From Kushneria avicenniae (lineage in GTDB: Bacteria; Pseudomonadota; Gammaproteobacteria; Pseudomonadales; Halomonadaceae): DNA of 64,000 nt. The position numbers and the translations under genes were made by a program. Under the pieces are notes generated by a model that saw only the letters and a program-made list of their open reading frames with translations, made no database searches and was not told the origin of the DNA. This document shows, piece after piece, positions 22,525 to 30,351 of the stretch. The number at the start of each line of letters is the position of its first letter. Positions within the stretch are counted from its first letter, which is position 1. The DNA lies in NCBI RefSeq assembly GCF_900112585.1, contig NZ_FOLY01000002.1:372001-436000 (forward strand). Direction: 5' to 3'.

Positions 22525-23241
22525 ATGGCACATTTAAATGAGAAAGAAGGTTCTATTGTTAGTCATTGCCCTAGTTGTCGTGGTGGCCGAAGTACTTTCG
22601 AGTGGCACGTTAACGGCCGTGAAATTGGAGCGCATGAGAGAAGGGAAGAAGATCGTTACTGGGGAGACTGTGTTGTCTCCTACAGGGTTTTTAAATGCGC
22701 TGGCTGCGGAATGGGGGCGTTTGGCGTCATAAAAATGGGAGGTGGAGGGAGCTATCCTGGCTCGTATAACCGTTTATTGAAATTCTTTCCCGAAACAAAG
22801 CAACGCCTATCAATTCCAAGTTCAGTGCCACAGGGAATAGCTACGGAATTTCGTGAAGCTGAGACATGCTTGGAAAATCAGTGTATTAGGGCTTCTGCAG
22901 GACTAGTCCGTTCTGTACTTGATAAGACACTACGCGCCAATGGCTATAAAACTAAGAAGGAATTCAATCTATACAAACAAATTGAGGCAGCTGCTGAGGA
23001 TGGTGTCATAACGCAAGCGAGAAAGCGTAGAGCTCATGATGAGGTTCGAGTTTTGGGTAACGACGTTTTGCATGACGATTGGCACGAAATTCCGGAGGAA
23101 GATGTAGAAGCAGCAAGACATTATTGCCAGAGAATACTTGAAGATTTCTATGACGATCGTGAATCCGTTCTAATTCTTTTAAGGGAGGCAGGAAGGGTTC
23201 CAGAAGAAGATCGCGAAACAGAGGAAGTGAGTGAGAACTAA
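22525..23241 (+). CDS. Zinc-ribbon plus DUF4145 domain protein
   Basis: 238 residues from ATG 22525, behind AAGGAGA. Cys15/Cys18 and Cys58/Cys61 form a probable zinc ribbon (HCPSC...FKCAGC). Residues ~105-225 match a DUF4145 pattern (FREAETCLENQCIRASAGLVRSVLDKTLRANGY, then NDVLHDDWHEI). DUF4145 occurs in restriction subunits and other accessory-region proteins, often small helical modules; its role is not established. Base composition is visibly more A+T-rich than the surrounding core genes, indicating recent acquisition. It is followed by a 419-aa unknown gene on the same strand. Confidence 0.8.
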   Translation: MAHLNEKEGSIVSHCPSCRGGRSTFEWHVNGREIGAHERREEDRYWGDCVVSYRVFKCAGCGMGAFGVIKMGGGGSYPGSYNRLLKFFPETKQRLSIPSSVPQGIATEFREAETCLENQCIRASAGLVRSVLDKTLRANGYKTKKEFNLYKQIEAAAEDGVITQARKRRAHDEVRVLGNDVLHDDWHEIPEEDVEAARHYCQRILEDFYDDRESVLILLREAGRVPEEDRETEEVSEN

Positions 23242-23323
23242 CAAAAGCATGTTGCCAGACAGGTTTTTCATTGTACTCTGAATCAGCCGAAAATTCGGGC
23301 GTTAATAATACGAGGGGCCTTCT

Positions 23324-24583
23324 GTGACAACAGAAACACCGCAGCAAAGAATAATGAGGCTTCAGTATGCTGCAGATGCAGTAATAATGCATAAGACTTC
23401 GGATAGCTTTAAAAATCTTATCGAGAACAACAAAAACTTGTTTTGTGGGTTTAGAATAATATATTCCACAGATGCTCTGGAAGAAAAATTTTCGCATTCA
23501 TCTTTGAAAAAGATAGAGCAACATTGCCCAACGTTAAAAAAATATTTCTATGGCACAGGACTGTTATTCTATTCAGAAAAGCTTTATGAAGAAATCAAAG
23601 CAAAAGGGCGCATTGAAATATCGCTTGATTATTCGCTTAGTTTTGATTCCAATGTTGCAGAGAAATTTAGAATATGGGAGAGAGGCGGTTCTTTAGACAA
23701 GGATGAAAAGCGATTTGAAGGACTTGTCAGGTTCATAAAGGAGGGGGAAGGACAGGGTTTTAATTTTGATTATTCTTTTTTTATAATCGAGAACTTGATT
23801 GATTCAATGAAACTAGAAAATCACAGGCCATTCAATACTATCAGAGCATTGAAGAGGTTTGATTACTTGGAATATGAAAAAGAATTTTTTGATGTTCGTA
23901 ATCCAAGATTTTATGAGAGTAAAGAGTGTTCTGGGCAAAGGGCGATAAGGACATTACATGCTTTTCATTCTAGCAGTGAGGTTAAAGGCTTTCTAAATAG
24001 AAGAATGGCACTTTATCTTATTCTTCTCAAGGCTATTATTTTGAAGGAGCAAAAAAATCTTTGCTTGAGTAAGAAGATTGAATTATTAATTGAGTTTTCT
24101 TTAGATGCTTTGGGTGCCTTTGCAAAAACCGAAATTTATTTTGCGTGGAAATTGCTGAAGCACGGTAAAAGTTTCCGTTTTTTTGATCCTGTTGCTCAGC
24201 TGGGCAAAAAATCGCTTCAGAAAATAAAGGGGATGTCTTGGGATTTGTTCGCTATAAGATACCAAGAGACACTCGCAAGCAAGTCAAATGTCGGTGATTT
24301 TTATGTGCCCTTCTTTGCGTCTTTTGATAGCAGGTTTGTCGAGCTTGCAAAAGCATGCCCTATTAGAGCGGTCATAATAGATGATATCGGTAAGCGCGTT
24401 ATAACTATTTATTTAGATGAATGCGAATTCATGGTTGATTTGAGCAAAGCAATTTCTCCCGAGCTAAATCACCGGCTGCAAGATCCGTGTGAGAAGATAA
24501 AACGCATGTCGAGGAAGCCAACGACAGCAGATTTAAAGATAAAAGCCGATGAGTTAGAGTTAGCCTTAGATAAGTATTGTTAA
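23324..24583 (+). CDS. Unrecognised 419-aa protein of the A+T-rich insert
   Basis: 419 residues from GTG 23324, with CGAGGGG eight to ten bases upstream. I recognise no family. It is rich in Lys, Phe and Ile and strongly A+T-biased compared with its neighbours. No signal peptide; one moderately hydrophobic helix (ALYLILLKAIILKE) lies near residue 230. The rest appears soluble and mostly helical, ending in a Lys/Asp-rich helix (ADLKIKADELELALDKYC). Its start lies 82 bases after the DUF4145 gene. The pair could be an accessory or defence cassette, but nothing in the sequence proves it. Confidence 0.65.
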   Translation: MTTETPQQRIMRLQYAADAVIMHKTSDSFKNLIENNKNLFCGFRIIYSTDALEEKFSHSSLKKIEQHCPTLKKYFYGTGLLFYSEKLYEEIKAKGRIEISLDYSLSFDSNVAEKFRIWERGGSLDKDEKRFEGLVRFIKEGEGQGFNFDYSFFIIENLIDSMKLENHRPFNTIRALKRFDYLEYEKEFFDVRNPRFYESKECSGQRAIRTLHAFHSSSEVKGFLNRRMALYLILLKAIILKEQKNLCLSKKIELLIEFSLDALGAFAKTEIYFAWKLLKHGKSFRFFDPVAQLGKKSLQKIKGMSWDLFAIRYQETLASKSNVGDFYVPFFASFDSRFVELAKACPIRAVIIDDIGKRVITIYLDECEFMVDLSKAISPELNHRLQDPCEKIKRMSRKPTTADLKIKADELELALDKYC

Positions 24584-24860
24584 TAAGTCAAAGCACTCAG
24601 ACGCAGCTAGGTTGCGCTAGTGTTTGAGGCGTTGGGTATTAAAGGGGGAGAAACATGCTCTAACCCAGCTGTCTATAGTCTCCGATCTTCCCGAAATTGA
24701 AAAAGAAACAAAATCCCAAGCCTTGGCGACTTGAGCTGACGTTACGCACTTAAATATTGATACCGTCGAGCAAGCTGTACGTGACGGCCGCCACATCCCT
24801 ATCTATCGCCAAGGACTCCAGTAAAGGCCTCACCTTCGTTCCTGCCATGAGGAAGGCCGC
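24584..24860. other. Right boundary of the insert
   Basis: 277 bases without an intact gene. Translated on + it gives a short closed frame ending DTVEQAVRDGRHIPIYRQGLQ-stop (24756-24821), which looks like a degraded protein C-terminus of unknown origin. A loose inverted repeat at about 24826-24858 could terminate tenA on the minus strand. Confidence 0.45.
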
Positions 24861-25526
24861 TCAGCCCGCAGCATCAAGCCCCATCTGCCAAAACGCGGCT
24901 TCAAGACGCGTGGCATCACGAAAGGTGGTGGTCAGCTGAGCGAAGCGAGCCGGTGACACTTCGGCGAGGCGTTCATCCAGCCACAGGCGCTCCCGACGTA
25001 CGGCTTCCAGATAGTCCTCATCGCGATACATGTCGATCCACGCCTGGTAGGGGTTATCAACGGTCACGGTCTGTGAGCGCGTGGCGATCCACTCGGCCAC
25101 CTCGGCGTAGCCGATCAGGCACGGCGCCAGTGCCACGTGCAGATCCAGCAGGTCGCCGCGGTGGCCGCAGTCCAGCACGAAGCGGGTGTAGGCCAGCGTT
25201 TCCTGCGCCTCGGGCAGGTCGTGAAGGCTTGCCTCATCGATGCCCCACTCCCGGCAATAGGCCACGTGCAGGCCCATCTCGGTATCCACGATGGTCTTTA
25301 AATTGTCCAGCGAGTGACGAAGCTCGTTCATGTCGCGGCTTTTATACACCGCCAGCCCCCAGGCGCGGGCAAAGTGGATCAAAAACAGATAGTCCTGCTG
25401 CAGATAGTGTTGAAAAGCCGGAGTGGGCAGCGTCGCCTCGCTGATGCCGGCCACGAAGGGGTGCTGGATATAGGCCTGCCATTGATCGCTGCAGGCGTTT
25501 TTCAGCGTGTCGAAATTCTGAAGCAT
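24861..25526 (-). CDS. tenA: TenA family aminopyrimidine aminohydrolase (thiaminase II)
   Basis: 221 residues from ATG 25526, chosen because GGAG lies seven bases upstream; an earlier in-frame start at 25547 overlaps this. All-helical TenA fold: the N-terminal HPFVAGISEATLP and HYLQQDYLFLIHFAR, the catalytic Cys in LAPCLIGYAEV, and the C-terminal Glu in RLEAAFWQMGL are intact. It hydrolyses aminopyrimidine products for HMP salvage in thiamin metabolism. The gene reads towards thiC but is cut off from it by a 2.3 kb insert, and a second copy of its 3' end persists beyond the insert. Confidence 0.93.
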   Translation of the reverse strand: MLQNFDTLKNACSDQWQAYIQHPFVAGISEATLPTPAFQHYLQQDYLFLIHFARAWGLAVYKSRDMNELRHSLDNLKTIVDTEMGLHVAYCREWGIDEASLHDLPEAQETLAYTRFVLDCGHRGDLLDLHVALAPCLIGYAEVAEWIATRSQTVTVDNPYQAWIDMYRDEDYLEAVRRERLWLDERLAEVSPARFAQLTTTFRDATRLEAAFWQMGLDAAG

Positions 25527-25703
25527 GTGGCGTCTCCGTAAAGGCAATGGTTGAAGGGGCCAAAATAACTCATGAGCAGGTGTTTTGGGGACGTGTTGTC
25601 AGGCAGGCAGCGGCACGAAAATGCCGAGTCGTCTTATAATGTGGGCTTTAACGATTCATGTTCTGACGCCGCCAATCGGTGCCAGTGATCACAGGGAGAG
25701 GGC

Positions 25704-26951
25704 ATGTCCCGCACGGATTATCCGGACAGCAGCGACGTCAAAACGTCCGGTGAAGAGACACCGTTCATCGAGCGCGGTGATCGCAGCTATCGTCCCACCA
25801 TGCTGGCGCTGTTTCTGGGCGCTGCTTCTACTTTCGCACTGCTCTACTGTGTGCAGCCCATGCTGCCGATTTTGTCCGAGGCCTTCGGGATCGACCCGGC
25901 CAGTACCAGCCTGGTGCTGTCGGTGTCGACCGGCATGCTGGCGGTGGGGCTTTTGATCACGGGGCCGCTGTCGGACGCTATCGGGCGCAAGAAGATGATG
26001 TCGCTGGCGCTTTTAAGCGCATCAACGCTGACCATCGGGGCGGCGTTCATGCAGCACTGGGGCACGATTCTGGTCATGCGGGCACTGGCAGGATTGTCCA
26101 TGGCGGGGCTGTGCGGCGTGGCGATGGCCTATCTCAACGAAGAGATTCACCCGAGCTTTATTGGCGTCTCGATGGGGCTTTATATCGGCGGCAACGCCAT
26201 CGGCGGCATGAGCGGACGCTTGATCAGCGGCGTGATGGTGGATTTCGTCCACTGGCGGGTAACGCTGGCCACCATGGGCATCATCTCTCTGATCAGCGCG
26301 ATCGCCTTCATGAAAATGCTGCCGGCCTCGCGCCATTTCGAACCCCGGCGGCTCAGTATGGCCAATCTGGTGGGCGCCTTTCGACTGCACTTTCGTGATG
26401 CCGGGCTGCCGTGGCTGTTTCTGGAGGCGTTCCTGCTGATGGGTAGCTTCGTGACGCTGTTCAACTATATCGTCTATCGGCTGCTGGACGCGCCGTATCA
26501 CTTCAGTCAGACGGTGATCGGGCTGTTGTCGATTGTCTATCTCTCGGGCATCTACAGCTCGGCCTGGGCCGGCGGTCTGGCTGACCGGCTGGGGCGACCG
26601 CGTGTGTTCTGGATTTTTGTGGTCGTGATGCTGACAGGGCTTGCGCTGACGCTGGCCTCACCGGTGGTAATGATCATGATCGGCATGCTGATCTTCACCT
26701 TCGGCTTTTTTGCCGCGCATTCGATCGCCAGCGGCTGGGTCGGGCAGCGGGCCACCCAGGCCCGTGGTCAGGCCTCGTCGCTGTATCTGTTCAGTTACTA
26801 TCTCGGCTCGAGTCTGGCCGGCACGCTGGGCGGTGCCTTCTGGACGATGGGCGGCTGGAACGGCGTGGCCGCCTTTATCGCCGCGCTGCTGTTGATCGCG
26901 CTGCTGGCGGGACTGCGGCTGCGGCGACTGATCGAAGACGCCGCAGGGTAG
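25704..26951 (+). CDS. MFS transporter, YnfM-like
   Basis: 415 residues with 12 hydrophobic segments. The first helices contain YCVQPMLPILSEAF and the loop 2-3 motif GPLSDAIGRKKMM (MFS signature A), repeated as GGLADRLGRPR in the second half. FALLYCVQPMLP near the start points to the YnfM/Bcr-like branch of drug and metabolite exporters. Substrate unknown. ATG 25704 follows AGGGAGAGG. Monocistronic by spacing. Confidence 0.9.
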   Translation: MSRTDYPDSSDVKTSGEETPFIERGDRSYRPTMLALFLGAASTFALLYCVQPMLPILSEAFGIDPASTSLVLSVSTGMLAVGLLITGPLSDAIGRKKMMSLALLSASTLTIGAAFMQHWGTILVMRALAGLSMAGLCGVAMAYLNEEIHPSFIGVSMGLYIGGNAIGGMSGRLISGVMVDFVHWRVTLATMGIISLISAIAFMKMLPASRHFEPRRLSMANLVGAFRLHFRDAGLPWLFLEAFLLMGSFVTLFNYIVYRLLDAPYHFSQTVIGLLSIVYLSGIYSSAWAGGLADRLGRPRVFWIFVVVMLTGLALTLASPVVMIMIGMLIFTFGFFAAHSIASGWVGQRATQARGQASSLYLFSYYLGSSLAGTLGGAFWTMGGWNGVAAFIAALLLIALLAGLRLRRLIEDAAG

Positions 26952-27044
26952 CGGCGTCTTCGGCGGACGATCGCGGCACAGTGCAGGGATGTGTCTTACA
27001 ATTGTGAGCATTAATGTTTCATTTAACGACAGGACACTACACCC

Positions 27045-27920
27045 ATGACTGCGCGCAAAGTGAGACATCTGCATACCGCCATTCGCGATGATATTGGCGA
27101 TCTGATCACGCATCGCCCGCTGCCCGGACCCTCGATCGACTATCTCGATCCCTGGCTGTTTCTCAATCATCACGGGCCGCAGGTGTATCGTGAAAACAAT
27201 ACCGGGCTGCCGTTCGGCCCGCACCCGCATCGTGGCTTCGAGACCGTGACCTTTATCCTCGATGGCTCGCTGGCACATTCGGACAGCGACGATCATCAGA
27301 GCATCATCGAGGCCGGCGGCGTTCAGTGGATGACCGCCGGGCGCGGACTGGTGCACTCGGAAATCTCGCCCGAGGCCTTTCGCCGCGAAGGCGGGCGCAT
27401 GGAGATTCTCCAGCTCTGGATCAATCTGCCCGCCGAGCTCAAGATGACCGAGCCGCGCTATACCGGGCTGCAGGCCGATGAGCTGGTGCAGGTCGAACTC
27501 GATGAAGGCCGTGGGCACATGACGCTGATTGCCGGTGATTTCGACCAGCAGGGCAGCACCTTCCGCGGCCCGATCGAGACACTGACGCCCACCTTCATGT
27601 CGGTGATCACCATCAGTGAAGGCTCGCTGCTTCATCTGCCGGTACCCGAGGATCATGAGATATTCTGCTACGTGGTGCGCGGTAACATCATGATTTCTGA
27701 ACAGGCGATTCGGCCCTGTCACCTGATCGAATTCGAGACGCAGGGCGATTGCGTCGAGATTCGTGGGTCAGGAGATGCCACCCTGCTGTTTGGTCACGCC
27801 CCGCGGCTGAAAGAGCCGATGGTCTCCCATGGCCCGTTCGTGATGAATACGCGTGAGGAGATCGAGCAGGCCGTCAGCGACTACCGCGCCGGCCACTTCG
27901 GTGGGCTCACGGCCGACTGA
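27045..27920 (+). CDS. Pirin family protein
   Basis: 291 residues, a bicupin. The N-terminal cupin carries the metal ligands in GPHPHRGFETVTFILDG and WMTAGRGLVHSE, with GPFVMNT near the C-terminus typical of pirins. Bacterial pirins are Fe-binding proteins; some are quercetinases, others bind metabolic enzymes. Which applies here cannot be told. A strong terminator follows. Confidence 0.93.
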   Translation: MTARKVRHLHTAIRDDIGDLITHRPLPGPSIDYLDPWLFLNHHGPQVYRENNTGLPFGPHPHRGFETVTFILDGSLAHSDSDDHQSIIEAGGVQWMTAGRGLVHSEISPEAFRREGGRMEILQLWINLPAELKMTEPRYTGLQADELVQVELDEGRGHMTLIAGDFDQQGSTFRGPIETLTPTFMSVITISEGSLLHLPVPEDHEIFCYVVRGNIMISEQAIRPCHLIEFETQGDCVEIRGSGDATLLFGHAPRLKEPMVSHGPFVMNTREEIEQAVSDYRAGHFGGLTAD

Positions 27921-27947
27921 TGTGTTGAAGGAACGACCTGTCAAAAT

Positions 27948-27975
27948 GCCCGCAGCCATCGCTGCGGGCGTTTTT
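27948..27975 (+). terminator. Intrinsic terminator of the pirin gene
   Basis: Nine-base perfect GC stem (27948-27956 with 27961-27969) with four-base loop, followed by GTTTTT. Confidence 0.9.
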
Positions 27976-27996
27976 ATATCGATGCGATAGAGAGGC

Positions 27997-28365
27997 TTAC
28001 CAGGCCCAGTTCATCAGCGGCGAGGGAATGCGCCGCCGCTCGAGCTCGCGCCAGCCGCGCGCGCAGCGCACGATAATCCACACCGTGATCAGCGGGTAAA
28101 GCAGCAGTCCGACGCCCAGCGGTGACAGGATCGTCGCCAGCACCATGTACAAAAGCCCGATCCAGAAGGTGCGAATCAGGAAGGTATAGTGATCACGCAG
28201 CCAGTCTGGAGCGCGGCCGCGATAAATGTAGGCGATGACCAGCCCCGCCAGCGCCGTGATGCCGGTCAGCAGGCTGGCCAGATAGAGGGCATAGCCGATG
28301 CGCACCATCATCGGGTCGTCATCGCGGGCGGGGTCTTCATGAAGTACCGGGTCCCTGTCGGTCAC
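27997..28365 (-). CDS. Small multi-pass membrane protein (DUF4870-like)
   Basis: 122 residues from GTG 28365, supported by GAGGA seven bases upstream; a longer reading from 28401 adds 12 residues of poor quality. A short acidic N-terminal tail is followed by three hydrophobic segments (about 22-48, 63-80 and 83-102) and a basic C-terminus. The pattern LYLASLLTGITALAGLVIAYIYR...DHYTFLIRTFWIGLL is that of the Tic20/DUF4870-like small membrane proteins. Function unknown. Confidence 0.75.
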   Translation of the reverse strand: MTDRDPVLHEDPARDDDPMMVRIGYALYLASLLTGITALAGLVIAYIYRGRAPDWLRDHYTFLIRTFWIGLLYMVLATILSPLGVGLLLYPLITVWIIVRCARGWRELERRRIPSPLMNWAW

Positions 28366-28429
28366 GAAAGGCTCCTCGAAAAGGCAAGAGATTTTCATCA
28401 TAACCCGACAGGGGCAGAACTGTCCGCGC

Positions 28430-28610
28430 AGACCCGAATCAGCGCCCTTGCGGCGAGGGCATCACGCCGTGCGGAATCGAGCAGGGCGGTGCCGCTGGCT
28501 GGCCGACAATCGGGCGCTGGACATTCCCCTGCCGCCGGGGCGGTTTTATCTGATTCTCTACCACGAGCGCCCCCTGACGCCGGCCGCCGAACAACTGGCG
28601 CAGCCGTGTG
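28430..28610 (+). pseudogene. Possible remnant of a LysR-type regulator C-terminus
   Basis: A short frame at 28496-28603 reads LADNRALDIPLPPGRFYLIL then HERPLTPAAEQL, resembling the last ~35 residues of LysR effector domains (the PPGxxxL...RPLTPA pattern). There is no start, and the part before it falls in another frame (GEGIT...). It looks like a frameshifted leftover. Chance similarity cannot be excluded. Confidence 0.35.
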
Positions 28611-28695
28611 AATACGAAAGCCGCGCTGGAGCCATGGGCCCGGCCGGTGGACTCGGCTAGAATCAGCCCTTTGGGTGCATTCAGGAGACCATGCC

Positions 28696-29181
28696 ATGCC
28701 CTCGTTCGATATCGTGTCCGAATTTGACAAGCACGAAGCGACCAATGCCGTCGACCAGGCCAACCGCGAGGTGCAGACGCGCTTTGACTTTCGCGGCGTG
28801 GACGCCAGCTTCACGCTGGAAGGGGAGAAGGTATCGCTGGAAGCCGATGCCGACTTTCAGCTCAAGCAGATGCTCGATGTTTTGCGCGCCAAACTGATCG
28901 CCCGCGGCATCGATGCGCGCTGCATGGACGAGCAGGCGCCGGTGCTGTCCGGCGTCAAGGCACGTCAGGAAGTGCAGCTCAAACAGGGGCTCGAGCAGGT
29001 GGACTGCAAGGCGATCGTCAAGCAGCTCAAGGAGTCAAAGCTCAAGGTGCAAAGCGCCATTCAGGGCGACAAGGTGCGCGTGACCGGCAAGAAGCGCGAT
29101 GACCTGCAGCAGGCCATTGCGCTGCTGAAAAGCGAGGAGGGCCCGGACCTGCCGCTGCAGTTTGATAACTTCCGCGACTGA
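28696..29181 (+). CDS. YajQ family nucleotide-binding protein
   Basis: 161 residues, the normal YajQ length. MPSFDIVSEFDKHEATNAVDQANREV at the N-terminus and TGKKRDDLQQAIALLKS near the C-terminus are diagnostic. Some members bind cyclic di-GMP and act with transcription factors. ATG 28696 has GGAG eight bases upstream; a nearer ATG at 28691 is out of frame. Soluble, monocistronic. It is the only c-di-GMP-linked effector candidate in the window, which also contains a diguanylate cyclase. Confidence 0.95.
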   Translation: MPSFDIVSEFDKHEATNAVDQANREVQTRFDFRGVDASFTLEGEKVSLEADADFQLKQMLDVLRAKLIARGIDARCMDEQAPVLSGVKARQEVQLKQGLEQVDCKAIVKQLKESKLKVQSAIQGDKVRVTGKKRDDLQQAIALLKSEEGPDLPLQFDNFRD

Positions 29182-29196
29182 TCCCGGATCCGCCTC

Positions 29197-30147
29197 CTAG
29201 AGCTTGCGGCCGCTGCGTCCCTGCTTGTAAAACCGTCGCGCCCGCCAGCCGGGCGCGTTTTCGCGCTGGCCGGGCGTGCGCCGATAGCGCTTGTACTCCC
29301 ACTGATACTGCATGGGGTCCAGCGCAACGGCGGCCTCGACGCTGGCATTGACGCCACGCGCCGACAGCGCGTCATCCTCCTGGGCGTAGACGCGCTCATC
29401 GGCTTCCAGAAAGTGAATATCAAACCCCTGGCGATCCTCGCGCCGTCTGGCGACGCCCGTGACCACACGTGCATCGGTACGCGAGACCAGCCGCGGCAGC
29501 AGGGTGGCGGTGTAGGCCGGATAACCGAAAAAGTCGGCAAATTCACCGCTGCCCCAGTTCGGCACCTGATCCGGCAGAATGCCGATGGCCTCGCTGCGCT
29601 TGAGCGCCTTCAACAGTGCCGCCACGCCTCGGGAAGTGGTGGGGACCAGCTGGGCCCCCATCCGCTCGCGACCGTGTCGAATGACCGGGTCGAGCGCGCT
29701 CATCTTGGGCGGCTCATACATGGCGGTGAACGGAAAGTGGCTGGAGAGCCAGAAGTTGAGAATTTCCCAGTTGCCAAAGTGCGGCGCCAGCACGATCACG
29801 CCACGGCCTTCGGCGCGGGCATTATCAAGCAGGTCACGACCGTGGACCTCGATGATCGAGCGGGTCACCGCCTTCGGCTCGCCCTGCCAGGCAAACCCCA
29901 GCTCCATCATGGTGGCGATCGAGTGGCGCAGGCTGTCGTGAATCTGTGCTCGGCGCGCCTCGTCGCTGGCCTCTGGAAAGGCCTGACGCAGGTTCATGCG
30001 GGTGACGCGGCGCTCGCGCACGCCGATCAGGCTGTAAACGGGTTCAAATCTCGAGGCCAGACGCCACAGCGTGCGCGGCGTGCGCCGTGAGAGCACTTGC
30101 CAGAGACGCATGATCAGGCGCGCCTGCCAGTTGTCTTTTGTCGTCAT
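29197..30147 (-). CDS. LpxL/HtrB family lysophospholipid acyltransferase
   Basis: 316 residues. The N-terminal region has an amphipathic anchor, and the acyltransferase motif HFGNWE (HX4E) lies near residue 122 with LAPHFGNWEILNFW around it. LPDQVPNWGSGEFADFFG and the C-terminal DPMQYQWEYKRYRR are typical of HtrB/MsbB relatives. It probably adds a secondary acyl chain to lipid A or acts on a related lipid. A second, clearly different LpxL homologue is at 47310, so this one may be the LpxM-like or a specialised enzyme. Symbol withheld. Confidence 0.88.
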   Translation of the reverse strand: MTTKDNWQARLIMRLWQVLSRRTPRTLWRLASRFEPVYSLIGVRERRVTRMNLRQAFPEASDEARRAQIHDSLRHSIATMMELGFAWQGEPKAVTRSIIEVHGRDLLDNARAEGRGVIVLAPHFGNWEILNFWLSSHFPFTAMYEPPKMSALDPVIRHGRERMGAQLVPTTSRGVAALLKALKRSEAIGILPDQVPNWGSGEFADFFGYPAYTATLLPRLVSRTDARVVTGVARRREDRQGFDIHFLEADERVYAQEDDALSARGVNASVEAAVALDPMQYQWEYKRYRRTPGQRENAPGWRARRFYKQGRSGRKL

Positions 30148-30351
30148 TGCTACGCTTTAATGGTGTTGGAATCGACGGGGAGTATAACCAGTTGAATCGG
30201 TGCCTTCATGGTCAGGAGGGGGCAATCGCTTATGATCCCTTCGTATCCGACCCGTCGGGGTGGTCTGATGGGCTGCCCGTTTCGTTGAGGACAGAGTGGC
30301 GGTGGCAGAGCGTGTGATGCGTCATCTCCATTCGCGATTTGTGAGGACTTC

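Noticed and set aside
22284-24939. An insertion sequence as the cause of the tenA/thiC interruption
   Set aside because: No transposase, terminal inverted repeats or short target duplication are visible; the tenA 3' end similarity fits a different mechanism better.
26658-27722. Minus-strand open frame across the MFS and pirin genes
   Set aside because: It crosses two clear + strand genes and the gap between them.
30030-30060. tRNA-like GGTTCAAATC string
   Set aside because: It lies inside the acyltransferase coding sequence and no cloverleaf can be drawn around it.
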